64,000 nt of DNA from Microbacterium sp. ABRD28 (GTDB lineage: Bacteria; Actinomycetota; Actinomycetes; Actinomycetales; Microbacteriaceae): positions 2,728,001-2,792,000 of the forward strand of contig NZ_CP031015.1 in assembly GCF_003850245.1 (NCBI RefSeq), read 5' to 3'. Within the stretch, counting starts at the first letter, position 1. The number at the start of each line of letters is the position of its first letter. The notes beneath the pieces are model-generated. The model saw only the letters and a program-made list of their open reading frames with translations, was not told where the DNA came from and searched no databases. A program made the position numbers and the translations under genes. Shown here piece by piece: positions 34,733 through 44,185 of the stretch.

Positions 34733-36328
34733 ATGTCACCGGCTGAACCCCCCTTGCTCTCGGGGCGTTATCGCGTCGGCGAATGCATCGGCGAAGGCGG
34801 AATGGCACGGGTCTACCGTGCGGAGGACGTCGCTCTCGGGCGCACGGTCGCCATCAAGCGGATGCGGGGATCGATCGACGACGACCAGCCGCGCGTCCGG
34901 TCGGAGATGCGGCTTCTCGCCGGGCTGAGCCATCCTTCGCTCGTCACCCTTCTGGACGCGCATCTCGGTGACGAGACCCCCGGGGGCGACGGCGATTTCC
35001 TCGTGATGGAGTACGTCGAGGGACCGACCCTGGCGCAGTGTCTGAGCGGCGGCCCGCTGCCCCCTGCCACGGCCGCGGCGCTCACGATGGATCTCGCCGA
35101 TGCACTGCACACGGTGCACGACGCGGGAATCGTCCACCGCGACATCAAGCCGTCGAACATCCTGCTCTCGCCCTCGCCGCTGCCGATGCGCCAGTTCCGC
35201 GCCAAGCTCGCCGACTTCGGCATCGCCTATCTGCACGACGGCGCGCGGATCACCTCGCCCGGCCTCGTTCTGGGCACCGCCGCCTACCTCGCTCCCGAGC
35301 AGGTCAGGGGCGACGCGCCCACCCCGGCGGTGGATGTGTTCTCGCTGGGCCTGGTGATCATCGAGGCGCTCACGGGCCTCCGCGCCTACCGACGCGGCAC
35401 GGGCGCCGAAGCTCTCGTGGCGCGGTTGGCTTCTGCGCCGGCCATCCCGCCCGACCTCGACGACGGTTGGCGCGAGCTCCTGGTCGCGATGACCTCGCTC
35501 GACCCGCGCGATCGTCCCACTGCCCTCGATGTCGCCGTCGCCGCGTCCGCCCTCACCAGCACCGGTGTGATGATCGCCATGCCGCCGGCCGCGCCGGCGC
35601 CCGCACCCGCACCGTCGGGCAGCGTCGCCCTCGAGCCCACGATGTCGGGCCGGGATCTCGACACCTCCGAACTTCCCGCCACGATGCCGACCGCGCTCCC
35701 CGTCGCCGCGATCGCAGACGAGACGCCGCTCCCGGTGCAGTACACCTCGAGTCGCCGCGCGACGCGTACCGAGCGCACGCGACGGTCCCGCCGCGTCACG
35801 GCCCTCTGGGGCACAGCGGCCGTGGCCGCGCTTCTGATCGTCGGGGTCGTCAGCGCGCTCTCCGGCGCGTTCGGCACCGCCGGCTCGCTGACCCCCGTGG
35901 TGTCCGAACCGACGCCCGCGCAGATCCTGCCGGAGCCCGACCCCACCGAGGAGATCGCAGAGGATGCGGGCACCGCACCGGCACCGGTCCTGGACTCGGT
36001 GCCGGCGTCGGACACCGAGCTTCGAACCGATGACGCACAGGTCACGGATCCGCAGACACCGCCCGCCCCCGCGGTGAGCCCGAGTCCGACCGAGGCGACC
36101 ACGACGCCGCGCCCGAACTCGACGCCCCCTGCACCTCGCGGCGACACCGACGAGGACGGCGAAGTCGACCCGTCTCCGACGCCGTCGCCACCCAGCCCCG
36201 ACCCGACCCAGACGGCGCCGGAGGAGAACGGGACGCCAGGACCCGGCGCGGGAAACGGTCGCGGCAGCGGCATCCCGGGTTGGCTCCGCCCTCCCCCGTT
36301 CGACCGCGAGTCGGGTTCGCGCAGCTGA
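34733..36328 (+). CDS. Membrane-anchored eukaryotic-type Ser/Thr protein kinase
   Basis: 531 residues. Kinase domain about 10-275: P-loop GEGGMARVYRAEDVALGR, Lys in TVAIKRMRG, HRD motif GIVHRDIKPSNILL, DFG in KLADFGIAYLHD and APE in YLAPEQVRG. Then a linker rich in Pro/Ala/Thr, one membrane helix (VTALWGTAAVAALLIVGVVS, about 362-385) and an extracellular tail of about 145 residues dominated by Pro, Thr, Ser and acidic residues. There are no PASTA repeats, unlike PknB, so the external sensor is a low-complexity tail perhaps anchored in the wall. The target is unknown. It is not next to division genes. Confidence 0.92.
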   Translation: MSPAEPPLLSGRYRVGECIGEGGMARVYRAEDVALGRTVAIKRMRGSIDDDQPRVRSEMRLLAGLSHPSLVTLLDAHLGDETPGGDGDFLVMEYVEGPTLAQCLSGGPLPPATAAALTMDLADALHTVHDAGIVHRDIKPSNILLSPSPLPMRQFRAKLADFGIAYLHDGARITSPGLVLGTAAYLAPEQVRGDAPTPAVDVFSLGLVIIEALTGLRAYRRGTGAEALVARLASAPAIPPDLDDGWRELLVAMTSLDPRDRPTALDVAVAASALTSTGVMIAMPPAAPAPAPAPSGSVALEPTMSGRDLDTSELPATMPTALPVAAIADETPLPVQYTSSRRATRTERTRRSRRVTALWGTAAVAALLIVGVVSALSGAFGTAGSLTPVVSEPTPAQILPEPDPTEEIAEDAGTAPAPVLDSVPASDTELRTDDAQVTDPQTPPAPAVSPSPTEATTTPRPNSTPPAPRGDTDEDGEVDPSPTPSPPSPDPTQTAPEENGTPGPGAGNGRGSGIPGWLRPPPFDRESGSRS

Positions 36329-36329
36329 C

Positions 36330-36908
36330 TCAGCTCTGCGCGGGAACGAGCTCCGCCCCCGCGCGTGCGATCTCGTCGAGCGCTCGGGCACTGGATTCGG
36401 GGTGGACGCCCGCGATGAGGTCGGTCAGCACCCGCACCCGCCGTCCGGCCGCGAGCGCGTCCAGGGCCGAGGCCCGCACGCAGTAGTCCGTCGCGATCCC
36501 CGCGACGTCGATGTCGATGATGCCGTGGGAGTCGAGCAGCTGGGCGGCCGTGGCGCCGTCATCCGCATGCCCTTCGAACAGCGAATAGGCGGGCCGACCC
36601 TGCCCCTTCTTCAGATGATGGGTGACCGACGACGCATCGAACAGCTCGTCGTACTCCGCACCGTACGTGCCGCCGACGCAGTGCGGCGGCCATGTGTCGA
36701 CGAAATCCGGGGTGTCGGAGAAGTGACCGCCGTTGTCGTTGTCGGAGTCGTGCCAGTCGCGGGAGGCCACGATCAGGGCGTAGTCACCAGCATGCTTCGC
36801 GAGGAACTCCGTCACCCGGGCCGCGACCTCGTCTCCCCCGGCCACGCCCAGGGCACCGCGCTCGGTGAAGTCGTTCTGCAGATCGACGATGAACAGCGCC
36901 CGGGTCAT
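36330..36908 (-). CDS. pncA: Nicotinamidase (isochorismatase family)
   Basis: 192 residues. Catalytic triad positions: Asp in ALFIVDLQNDFTERG, Lys in VTHHLKKGQGRPAYS and Cys in GIATDYCVRASALDA; metal residues in SRDWHDSDNDNGGHF (Asp, His, His). It deamidates nicotinamide to nicotinate in NAD salvage and in mycobacteria activates pyrazinamide. The 3' end abuts the convergent kinase gene. The ATG stands 6 nt after a TAGGCT box. Confidence 0.95.
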   Translation of the reverse strand: MTRALFIVDLQNDFTERGALGVAGGDEVAARVTEFLAKHAGDYALIVASRDWHDSDNDNGGHFSDTPDFVDTWPPHCVGGTYGAEYDELFDASSVTHHLKKGQGRPAYSLFEGHADDGATAAQLLDSHGIIDIDVAGIATDYCVRASALDALAAGRRVRVLTDLIAGVHPESSARALDEIARAGAELVPAQS

Positions 36909-36914
36909 GCGTCG

Positions 36915-36920
36915 AGCCTA
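36915..36920 (-). promoter_or_regulatory. -10 box of pncA (leaderless type)
   Basis: TAGGCT on the minus strand, 6 nt before the ATG. Confidence 0.55.
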
Positions 36921-36959
36921 CGACGGCGCCTGCTCCTCCGGGTGAGAAGGCACCCGGAG

Positions 36960-37370
36960 TCATCCGGCCGCGAAAAGGAGGGTCCAGGAGATCACGAGGG
37001 CGACCAGCCCCAGACCGGTGAGGCCCACCCCGAACCAGGCGACGAAGCGCACCACTGGTGATCCCCGGGTCAGCCGCATCCGTCCGGAGGAGTCGCGCCG
37101 GGCGAACACCGAGGCGGAATCCTGACCGTCGAGCACCCGGAGCTGCTCGGGCGTCAGGTGCGCCTCGCCGACCTCACCGTCCGATCCGAACCAGCGGGCG
37201 ATCCGACCGCCGTCCTCGTCGTCGTCGATCATGACGGTGACCGGCTCCCACGTTCCGTCGGCAAGAGCGAGGATCACACCGACCAGCAGCACCACCCCGC
37301 CGAGACCCAGCCCCACCCAGCTGAAGATCTCCAGCACCGCGTTCACCGCGATGTCGGCAGAGGTGGTCAC
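36960..37370 (-). CDS. Two-helix membrane protein of unknown function
   Basis: 136 residues with membrane helices near residues 13-36 and 108-134 and an acidic soluble loop between them (VTVMIDDDEDGGRIARWFGS, then EVGEAHLTPEQLRVLDG). No family is recognised with confidence. GTG start 6 nt after TAAACT, leaderless type. It lies 51 bp upstream of pncA in the same direction but pncA has its own promoter. Confidence 0.7.
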   Translation of the reverse strand: MTTSADIAVNAVLEIFSWVGLGLGGVVLLVGVILALADGTWEPVTVMIDDDEDGGRIARWFGSDGEVGEAHLTPEQLRVLDGQDSASVFARRDSSGRMRLTRGSPVVRFVAWFGVGLTGLGLVALVISWTLLFAAG

Positions 37371-37376
37371 TCCGTG

Positions 37377-37382
37377 AGTTTA
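37377..37382 (-). promoter_or_regulatory. -10 box of the 36960-37370 gene (leaderless type)
   Basis: TAAACT on the minus strand, 6 nt before the GTG. Confidence 0.5.
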
Positions 37383-37427
37383 TTCCGCGTGCTGGCCCTC
37401 GCGGACACAGGGAGCCCGACCGAAACG

Positions 37428-37503
37428 TGGAGCCACCTAAGGGAATCGAACCCTTGACCTATTCATTACGAGTGAATCGCTCTGCCGACTGAGCTAAGGT
37501 GGC
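37428..37503 (-). tRNA. tRNA-Thr (anticodon CGT)
   Basis: 73-nt cloverleaf plus encoded CCA (37428-37430). Acceptor GCCACCT/AGGTGGC, anticodon stem ATTCA/TGAAT around loop CTCGTAA, T-arm CAAGGGTTCGATTCCCTT-like, discriminator T. Confidence 0.97.
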
Positions 37504-37586
37504 GCGCGTCGCTCGCGCGATGCACGATCACCGATCTTACAGCCTCGCCCGGCGCGGAGCGAACCGTGCCGGGCGCGACCCCGGGG

Positions 37587-39146
37587 CTACTCGCAGCGCA
37601 ACCCGTCCTCGGGAACCACACCGTCGACGAGATACGCCTCCACCGCGGAGTCGACGCACGCGTTGCCCTTGTTGTACCCGGTGTGGCCTTCCCCGACGCG
37701 GGTAACGAGAACCCCGGACGCCAGCTGATCGGCCAGCGCCACCGACCATTCGTACGGGGTCGCCGGATCATTGGTCGTGCCGACCACGACGATGGGCGCG
37801 GCGCCCTCGGCGGTGATCGCCTCACGCACACCCGTCGGCGGGTAGGGCCACGCGTCGCACGGGTCGGGTCCCGCCCAATAGGGCGCGATCGTCGGGGCCT
37901 CCGCCTCGAGCTGGGCCTCGGCGGCCTCCTCGTCCGCCTCGAAGGTGGGATCGTCGGGATAGTCCATGCAGTTGTACGCCCGGAAGGCCTCGGTGGAATT
38001 GTCGAGGTACTGGCCCTCCTGGCGGTTGTAGTAGAAGTCCGCCAGCACGAACGCGAACTCCGGGTCTCCCTGCAGCGCGTCGCTGAGCGCGGTGGTGAGG
38101 AACGTCCAGTTGTCGCGGGAATACAGCGCCGCCACAATCGAGGTGGTCAGCGCGTCGGCGTTGAGCTCACGCCCGTCGGATGCGATGAGCGGGGCCGCGT
38201 CGGCGCTGGCGAGGAGCGCCCCCAGATCGGCCATCGCCTCATCCACCGAACCTCGGAACGGACAGTCGTCGCCTGCCAGACAGTCGCTCATGTACGCGCG
38301 CAACGCCGACTCGAAGCCGATCGCCTGCGTCGTGCTGACGTCGAAGCCCGACGCCGCCGGGTCGATCGCCCCGTCGAGCACGAGGCGGCCCACCCGCTCG
38401 GGGTAGAGCTTCGCGTAGGTGGCGCCGAGGAAGGTGCCGTACGAATAGCCGAGATAGTTCAGCTGCTCATCTCCGAGGACGGCGCGCAGGAGGTCCATGT
38501 CGCGGGCTGCGTTCTCTGTGGTGATGTGCGGGAGGATGCCGCCGCTGTTGGCGTCGCACGCCTCAGCGAACCCCGCGTGGCGGTCCAGCCACTCCTGGGT
38601 CCACTCGTCGCTGCCGCGCGGCGCGGAGACGTCGGGGTAGAGGTAGTCATCCATCTGCGCGGCGTCGTAGCACCGCACCGCGGTGGACTCCCCCACCCCG
38701 CGCGGGTCGAATCCGATCACGTCGAAGCTCTGCTGCAGCTGCTGACCGACGGCGAAGCCCAGGGAGTCGCGGATGAGGGAGACCCCGCTCGCACCCGGCC
38801 CGCCGGGGTTGGTCAGCAGGGAGCCGATCGCCTCGCCCCCGGTCGCCCGGTGGCGGACGACGGAGAGCTGGATGTCGCCTGCCGACGGGTCGCTCCAATC
38901 CAGCGGTGCCCGCACCATGGTGCAGTCGAAGCCGTCGCCGCAGTCGCTCCATGTCAGCGTCTGCTCGTAGAACGGCAGCAGCTCCTGATCGACCCCGTCC
39001 GTGTCGGGGGCGGGGCTCGCCGTGGATGCCGGCCGGGTCTCGGGGATCAGCGAGTACACGCATCCCGACAGCACCAGCGTCATCGCGACGACGGTGGCGA
39101 GTGCTGCCGCGACGCGGCGGCGGAGGCGAGGGGGTGCGACGGTCAC
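37587..39146 (-). CDS. Secreted alpha/beta-hydrolase, tripeptidyl-aminopeptidase-like lipoprotein
   Basis: 519 residues from a GTG overlapping the holB stop by 4 nt. Signal peptide with Arg-rich start and lipobox LVLSGC. Oxyanion segment LLTNPGGPGASGVSLIRD, catalytic Ser in LNYLGYSYGTFLGATYAKL, Asp in VVVGTTNDPATPYEWS and His in TRVGEGHTGYNKG; the C-terminal TAP-like domain is present. It matches the actinobacterial SlpD/SlpE-type exported peptidases, which release tripeptides or similar. Coupling to holB is only positional. Confidence 0.92.
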   Translation of the reverse strand: MTVAPPRLRRRVAAALATVVAMTLVLSGCVYSLIPETRPASTASPAPDTDGVDQELLPFYEQTLTWSDCGDGFDCTMVRAPLDWSDPSAGDIQLSVVRHRATGGEAIGSLLTNPGGPGASGVSLIRDSLGFAVGQQLQQSFDVIGFDPRGVGESTAVRCYDAAQMDDYLYPDVSAPRGSDEWTQEWLDRHAGFAEACDANSGGILPHITTENAARDMDLLRAVLGDEQLNYLGYSYGTFLGATYAKLYPERVGRLVLDGAIDPAASGFDVSTTQAIGFESALRAYMSDCLAGDDCPFRGSVDEAMADLGALLASADAAPLIASDGRELNADALTTSIVAALYSRDNWTFLTTALSDALQGDPEFAFVLADFYYNRQEGQYLDNSTEAFRAYNCMDYPDDPTFEADEEAAEAQLEAEAPTIAPYWAGPDPCDAWPYPPTGVREAITAEGAAPIVVVGTTNDPATPYEWSVALADQLASGVLVTRVGEGHTGYNKGNACVDSAVEAYLVDGVVPEDGLRCE

Positions 39147-40309
39147 GGGGTCCTTCCGGTGGCAACGGTGATCAGCATGCTCTCGATGGCCAGCGTCGGG
39201 GCGACGTTCTGCTCGAGATTTCGGCGGGTCTCGGAGATCTGATCGAGCACGACGAGCGTGCGCGAGGGCTGCCACTGATCGGCGAGAGCGCGGATGTCAT
39301 CAGCGAATTCGCGATTGATCATGTCGTCCTCCCGGCCGAACTGCCGCATGAGGACATCGCGGAACAGCGACTGCAGGTCGGTGAGGACGCGATCGATCCC
39401 GTCTCGCAGACTCCGGGTGGCGCGGCGCTTCTGGTCGTCCTCCAGCGCGGACAACTGGCCGCGGACCGCAGGTGGCACGGGAGCCCCCTCGGCGATGCCG
39501 AGGGTACGCCGCAACTGCAGACGCTCGGCCTCGTCGCGCTCGGCGCTGAGCGCCTTGGCGTCATCGGTGGCCGCCGCGACGATCCGCGCGGCCACATCGA
39601 CCGCGCCCCCCACACCGCGGACGGAGAGAACGCCGGCGAGGGTCTCGGCGCGCCGCCGGCGCGCCGCGTCGTCGCTCGCCAAGCGCTGGGCCATGCCGAT
39701 GTGCCGCTGCGCGTGCCGCGCCGACTGTTCGGCGATCTCCGGTGTCGCCCCGGTGCGGGCCGCGATGAGAGCGGCGACGTCGGCGACGTCGGGCTCGCGC
39801 AGCCGCACGGTGCGGACCCGCGACCGGATCGTGGGAAGCAGGTCGGCGTCGCTCGGCGCACACAGCACCCACACCGTCCGCTCGGGCGGCTCCTCCAGTG
39901 CCTTCAGCAGCACGTTGGAGGTGCGCTCCGCCATCCGATCGGCGTCCTCGACGACGATGACCCGGTGCCGCCCGATCGAAGGCGCGAAGTAGGCCCGCTC
40001 GACCAGCCGCCGGGCCTCGTCGATGCGGATGATGACCTGTTCGGTGCGCAGCGCCGTCAGGTCGGGATGGGTGCCTGCGAGCACCTGGGCCACGGCGGCG
40101 TCGTCGCCGGGCTCGGCGATCAGAGCGGCGGCGAACGCGTACGCGAGGGTCGATCGGCCCGATCCGGGCGGCCCGACGAGGAGCCACGCGTGCGTCATCG
40201 CACCGGGGTCGGCGGCGGCGGCCTGAAGGGCGGCCACGGCGTCGGGCTGCCCCCACACGCCGCGCCACGGGTCGGTCGCCGTGCCGATCGTGGTCGCGGT
40301 GGCCTCCAT
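39143..40309 (-). CDS. holB: DNA polymerase III subunit delta' (clamp loader)
   Basis: 388 residues from the ATG at 40309. Walker A is LLVGPPGSGRSTLAYAF, then HPDLTALRTEQVIIRIDEAR, RVIVVEDADRMAERTSNVLL (Walker B-like) and the sensor region KALEEPPERTVWVLCAPSDAD with arginine-finger segment TIRSRVRTVRL. It is part of the clamp loader that places the beta ring on DNA. The zinc Cys cluster of DnaX is missing, as expected for delta'. An in-frame GTG at 40360 overlaps the tmk stop by 4 nt and is an alternative start; the ATG was preferred because a TAGGCT box is 7 nt before it. Confidence 0.93.
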   Translation of the reverse strand: MEATATTIGTATDPWRGVWGQPDAVAALQAAAADPGAMTHAWLLVGPPGSGRSTLAYAFAAALIAEPGDDAAVAQVLAGTHPDLTALRTEQVIIRIDEARRLVERAYFAPSIGRHRVIVVEDADRMAERTSNVLLKALEEPPERTVWVLCAPSDADLLPTIRSRVRTVRLREPDVADVAALIAARTGATPEIAEQSARHAQRHIGMAQRLASDDAARRRRAETLAGVLSVRGVGGAVDVAARIVAAATDDAKALSAERDEAERLQLRRTLGIAEGAPVPPAVRGQLSALEDDQKRRATRSLRDGIDRVLTDLQSLFRDVLMRQFGREDDMINREFADDIRALADQWQPSRTLVVLDQISETRRNLEQNVAPTLAIESMLITVATGRTP

Positions 40310-40316
40310 GGGCTTC

Positions 40317-40322
40317 AGCCTA
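40317..40322 (-). promoter_or_regulatory. Possible internal -10 box of holB (leaderless type)
   Basis: TAGGCT on the minus strand, 7 nt before the ATG at 40309, within the tmk-holB junction. Confidence 0.4.
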
Positions 40323-40356
40323 ATCTTCCCGCCCGACACCCCGGCTGGGGGGTTGC

Positions 40357-41031
40357 TCACGATGTGCGGGCGTCCAGCAGTGCGGCCACGCGCGTGCGGA
40401 CGGCGGCCGCGATCTCGTCGGCCGGCGCGGTGGCGTCGAGCACGAGGAAGCGCTCCGGCTCCGCGGCGGCGAGCGAGAGGAACTCGCTGCGCACTCTCGC
40501 GTGGAAATCATCCTGCTCGGCTTCGAGCCGGTCGAACGGCTTGTCGTCGGCATCGCGACGCGCGCGCGCCGACGCGGGGTCGAGGTCGAGCAGCACCGTG
40601 AGGTGGGGCAGCAGGCCCTCGGTGGCCCAGAGCGACAGATCGCGCACTTCGCCCGGACCGAGCACCCGGCCGGCACCCTGGTAGGCGACCGAGGAGTCGA
40701 GGTAACGATCCTGGATCACGACATCGCCGCGGGCGAGCGCCGGACGCACCACCGTCGCGACATGATGGGCCCGGTCGGCGGCGTAGAGCAGCGCCTCGGC
40801 ACGCGGTGAGACGTCACCGCGGTGGTGGAGCACGATGTCGCGGATGAGCACCCCCACCTCGGTCCCGCCCGGTTCGCGGGTGCGGACCACGCGCCGGCCC
40901 TGCCCTGTCAGCCACTTCTCGAGCAGCGCCGCCTGTGTGGTCTTCCCGGCGCCGTCGCCGCCCTCCAGGGTGACGAACAGTCCGGATGCCGCGAGCTCGC
41001 CCTCCGACGCCACGGCGGCGCCGGAGCTCAC
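40357..41031 (-). CDS. tmk: Thymidylate kinase
   Basis: 224 residues with an N-terminal extension of about 15 residues. P-loop LFVTLEGGDGAGKTTQAALL, DRY-type motif VVIQDRYLDSSVAYQGAGR and lid region ASARARRDADDKPFDRLEAE. It makes dTDP from dTMP. The ATG overlaps the topA stop by 4 nt, and holB follows, giving topA-tmk-holB as in other actinobacteria. Confidence 0.96.
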   Translation of the reverse strand: MSSGAAVASEGELAASGLFVTLEGGDGAGKTTQAALLEKWLTGQGRRVVRTREPGGTEVGVLIRDIVLHHRGDVSPRAEALLYAADRAHHVATVVRPALARGDVVIQDRYLDSSVAYQGAGRVLGPGEVRDLSLWATEGLLPHLTVLLDLDPASARARRDADDKPFDRLEAEQDDFHARVRSEFLSLAAAEPERFLVLDATAPADEIAAAVRTRVAALLDARTS

Positions 41032-43775
41032 TTCTTCTTCGCCGCGGGCTTGCGGGTGGTGGTGGTGGTGCGTCGAGTCGTGCGTTTGGGCGCCGGGCCC
41101 TTCGCGCGCTTGTCGGCGATCAGCTGCACGGCGCGCTCGTAGGTGACATCCATCGCGTTCTCACCCCGGGGGATGGTCGCGTTCGTCTCGCCGTCGGTGA
41201 CGTACGGACCGAAACGGCCGTCGCGCAGCTTGATGGGCTTGCCGCTCACGGGATCGTTGTCGAACTCCTTCAGCGCGCTCGACGCCTTCCGCGCGCCGTA
41301 CTTGGGCTGCGCGTACAGCGCGAGGGCCTGTTCGAGCGTCACGTCGAAGATCTGCTGCTCCGATTCCAGCGAACGGGAGTCCGACCCCTTCTTCAGGTAC
41401 GGGCCGAACCGGCCGTTCTGCGCCGTGATCGGCTCGCCCGACTCGGGATCCTCTCCGACCACGCGGGGAAGATCGAGCAGTCGCAGTGCGGTCTCGAGGT
41501 CGATCGTGTCGGGGGTCATCGACGCGAAGAGAGACGCGGTGCGGGGCTTGGGCGCCGCCTTGGCGGCATCCTTCTTACCCTTCTTCGGAGCTTCCTCGAT
41601 CACCTCGCCGGTGGCCTCATCGACCTCGGCGGGCTCTTCGGGGTCGGTCTCTTCGATGTAGGGACCGAAGCGGCCGTCCTTGACCACGACCAGCTTGCCG
41701 TTGGCCGGGTTGGTGCCGAGGACGCGGTTGCCCGCGACCGGGGCGTCGCGCAGCTCCTGCACCTTCTCGGGGGTGAGCTCGTCGGGAGCGAGGTCGTCGG
41801 GGATGTTCACCCGGCGCGGCTCGGCCTCGGGCTGCTCGGGATCGGTGATCTCGAGGTAGGGCCCGAACTTGCCGAAACGCAGGGTGGCGGTGTCGGTGAT
41901 GCGGGTCGAGTTCAGCTCGCGGGCGTCGATCTCGCCGAGGTTCTCGACGATGTTGCGCAGGCCCGGGTGCTCCTCGTTGCCGAAATAGAAGGCGCGGAGC
42001 CAATCGGTGCGGCGCTGCTCGCCACGAGCGATGCGGTCGAGGTCGTCCTCGAGGGCGGCGGTGAAGTCGTAGTCGACCAGGTCGGCGAAGTGCTGTTCGA
42101 GCAGTCGCACGACACTGAAGGCGAGCCAGCTGGGCACGAGGGCCTGTCCGCGCTTGCGGACGTAGCCGCGATCGAGGATCACGTCGATGATGCTCGCGAA
42201 CGTCGAGGGACGCCCGATCCCCTTCTCCTCCAACGCCTTGACCAGGCTCGCCTCGGTGTAGCGCGGTTTCGGCGACGTCGCGTGACCCTTGGCTTCGATG
42301 TCGCGCAGGCGAACCTGGTCGCCCACGCTCAGCACGGGCAGGGACTGATCGTCGCTGCGGTGGGAATCCCCCCGCTTCTCGTCGGTGCCCTCTTCGTAAG
42401 CCTCGAGGAAGCCCTTGAAGGTGTAGACGGTGCCCGATGCGGTGAACTCGGCGCGCTGGACGACGCCGTCGACCGAGACGTCCGCGGTGATGGTCACCGT
42501 CGTCGTCTCGTATTTGGCGTCGGACATCTGGCTGGCGACGGTGCGCTTCCAGATGAGGTCGTACATCCGCAGCTCATCGCGATCGAGCTGATCCTTCACG
42601 GAGGACGGCGTCCGGAAATCCTCACCCGAGGGGCGGATCGCCTCGTGGGCCTCCTGGGCGTTCTTGCTGTTGTTGCGGTACGTCCGGGGATTGGCCGGCA
42701 CGGCCTTGTCGCCGTACAGGCTCACCGCCTGCGCACGAGCCGCCGTGACCGCCTGGGCCGACAGCGCCGTCGAGTCGGTGCGCATATAGGTGATGTAGCC
42801 CTTTTCGTACAGACGCTGCGCCACGCCCATGGCGTGCTTCGCGCTCATCGAGAGCTTCCGCCCCGCCTCCTGCTGAAGCGTCGAGGTGGTGAAGGGGGGC
42901 TTGGGACTGCGGGTGCCGGGCTTGGATTCCAGACCCGAGACGGATGCTTCGCCGGCCGCCTCCAGCGCGGCGGCCAGGGCACGCGCCCGAACCTCATCGA
43001 GGACGACGACCGCCTTCTTCAGCTGACCGGCGTCGTCGAAGTCGGTGCCACGGGCGAGGGCGGCGCCGTCCAGGCGCGCGAGACGCGCCGTGAACGGCTG
43101 GGCGCCGTCGGCGAGCGATCCCTTGACCGCTCCCGTCTCGACGTCCCAATAGCTGGCCGTGACGAAGGCCATCCGCTCGCGCTCGCGGTCGACCACCATC
43201 CGAGTCGCCGCGGACTGCACACGACCGGCGCTCAACGCCGCGCCTTCCCGACCGCTGCCGACCTTGCGCCACAGAACCGGCGAGACATCCCAGCCGTAGA
43301 GCCGGTCGAGGACGCGTCGGGTCTCCTGGGCGTCGACGAGAGCGTGATCGAGTTCACGGGTGTTGTCGACCGCGGCGCGGATGGCGTCCTTCGTGATCTC
43401 GTGGAAGACCATGCGCTTGACGGGCACCTTGGGCTTGAGCACCTCGAGCAGATGCCACGCGATCGCCTCGCCCTCACGGTCCTCATCGGTGGCGAGGAGG
43501 ACTTCGTCGGCCCCCTTCAACGCACGCTTGAGTTCAGCGACGGTTTTGGTCTTGCGGTCGTTTACGACGTAGAGGGGATCGAAGTCGTTGTCGATGTCGA
43601 TCGAGTACTTGCCGTACGCGGCCTTCTTGTCGGCCGGGATGTCCTTCTTGTTCGCCAGGTCGCGAATGTGCCCGACCGAGCTGAGCACCTCGTATCCGTC
43701 GCCGAGGTACCCCTGAATGGAGCGCATCTTCGTCGGGGACTCGACGATGACGAGCTTCTTGCCTGTGGATGCCAC
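41028..43775 (-). CDS. topA: DNA topoisomerase I (type IA)
   Basis: 915 residues from the GTG at 43775 (Shine-Dalgarno GAAAGGA), giving the TOPRIM start KKLVIVESPTKMRSIQGYLG. TOPRIM acidic residues lie in LLATDEDREGEAIAWHLLE; the active-site Tyr is in GYITYMRTDSTALS. The C-terminus has four RFGPY/KFGPY repeats of the actinobacterial topoisomerase type (near GKFGPYLEITD, GRFGPYIEETD, GRFGPYLKKGS and GRFGPYVTDGE) and a Lys/Arg/Thr-rich tail, with no zinc fingers. It relaxes negative supercoils. First gene of topA-tmk-holB. Confidence 0.97.
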   Translation of the reverse strand: MASTGKKLVIVESPTKMRSIQGYLGDGYEVLSSVGHIRDLANKKDIPADKKAAYGKYSIDIDNDFDPLYVVNDRKTKTVAELKRALKGADEVLLATDEDREGEAIAWHLLEVLKPKVPVKRMVFHEITKDAIRAAVDNTRELDHALVDAQETRRVLDRLYGWDVSPVLWRKVGSGREGAALSAGRVQSAATRMVVDRERERMAFVTASYWDVETGAVKGSLADGAQPFTARLARLDGAALARGTDFDDAGQLKKAVVVLDEVRARALAAALEAAGEASVSGLESKPGTRSPKPPFTTSTLQQEAGRKLSMSAKHAMGVAQRLYEKGYITYMRTDSTALSAQAVTAARAQAVSLYGDKAVPANPRTYRNNSKNAQEAHEAIRPSGEDFRTPSSVKDQLDRDELRMYDLIWKRTVASQMSDAKYETTTVTITADVSVDGVVQRAEFTASGTVYTFKGFLEAYEEGTDEKRGDSHRSDDQSLPVLSVGDQVRLRDIEAKGHATSPKPRYTEASLVKALEEKGIGRPSTFASIIDVILDRGYVRKRGQALVPSWLAFSVVRLLEQHFADLVDYDFTAALEDDLDRIARGEQRRTDWLRAFYFGNEEHPGLRNIVENLGEIDARELNSTRITDTATLRFGKFGPYLEITDPEQPEAEPRRVNIPDDLAPDELTPEKVQELRDAPVAGNRVLGTNPANGKLVVVKDGRFGPYIEETDPEEPAEVDEATGEVIEEAPKKGKKDAAKAAPKPRTASLFASMTPDTIDLETALRLLDLPRVVGEDPESGEPITAQNGRFGPYLKKGSDSRSLESEQQIFDVTLEQALALYAQPKYGARKASSALKEFDNDPVSGKPIKLRDGRFGPYVTDGETNATIPRGENAMDVTYERAVQLIADKRAKGPAPKRTTRRTTTTTRKPAAKKK

Positions 43776-43857
43776 GGGGGTCCTTTCTTCGTTGCACACC
43801 ATACACACCGCACAGGGGGGTGATCGCTGAGAGCGGGAGCGGCGTTCCCCCGGGGCG

Positions 43858-44181
43858 TCACGGGAAAGCGGGCGGCCCGGCGCGGGCCGACGCCGAGACC
43901 GGGAGGCCGAGGACGCGGCCTTCGACCGTCACGGTCGCGATGAGGTCGTCGAGCTCGCAGCGGACGAGCTCGGCCCCGATGGTGGCCGCCAGTTGCTCGG
44001 CTCGCTCGCAGGGCACCCCCGACAGCACGCCCGACGCGGCGTCGGCGGCGGCGAGTGCGGCCGCATCGGCGGCGCCCGCCACGCGTTGGGCCTGGACGGC
44101 GGCGCCGCCCACGGCGAGCAGACCCACCGCGAGTGCGGCGGTCACGCCGACGACGCCGACGGCGATCGACGTGCCGGCCAC
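43858..44181 (-). CDS. TadE/TadG-like pilus-associated protein (Rv3654c type)
   Basis: 107 residues. An N-terminal membrane helix (SIAVGVVGVTAALAVGLLAV) is followed by RVAGAADAAALAAADAASG, the helical heptad-like motif of the Flp-pilus helper family, and two Cys (PCERAEQL, VRCELDD) that could form a disulphide outside the cell. Last gene of the tad locus, 4 nt after the TadE gene. A pseudopilin or assembly role is inferred. Confidence 0.8.
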   Translation of the reverse strand: MAGTSIAVGVVGVTAALAVGLLAVGGAAVQAQRVAGAADAAALAAADAASGVLSGVPCERAEQLAATIGAELVRCELDDLIATVTVEGRVLGLPVSASARAGPPAFP

Positions 44182-44185
44182 CGGA

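Noticed and set aside
40986..43823. 945-codon open frame on the plus strand opposite topA
   Set aside because: Shadow frame of a GC-rich gene: topA on the minus strand has all catalytic motifs, and the opposite frame reads as low-complexity Arg/Gly/Val/Leu with no domain.
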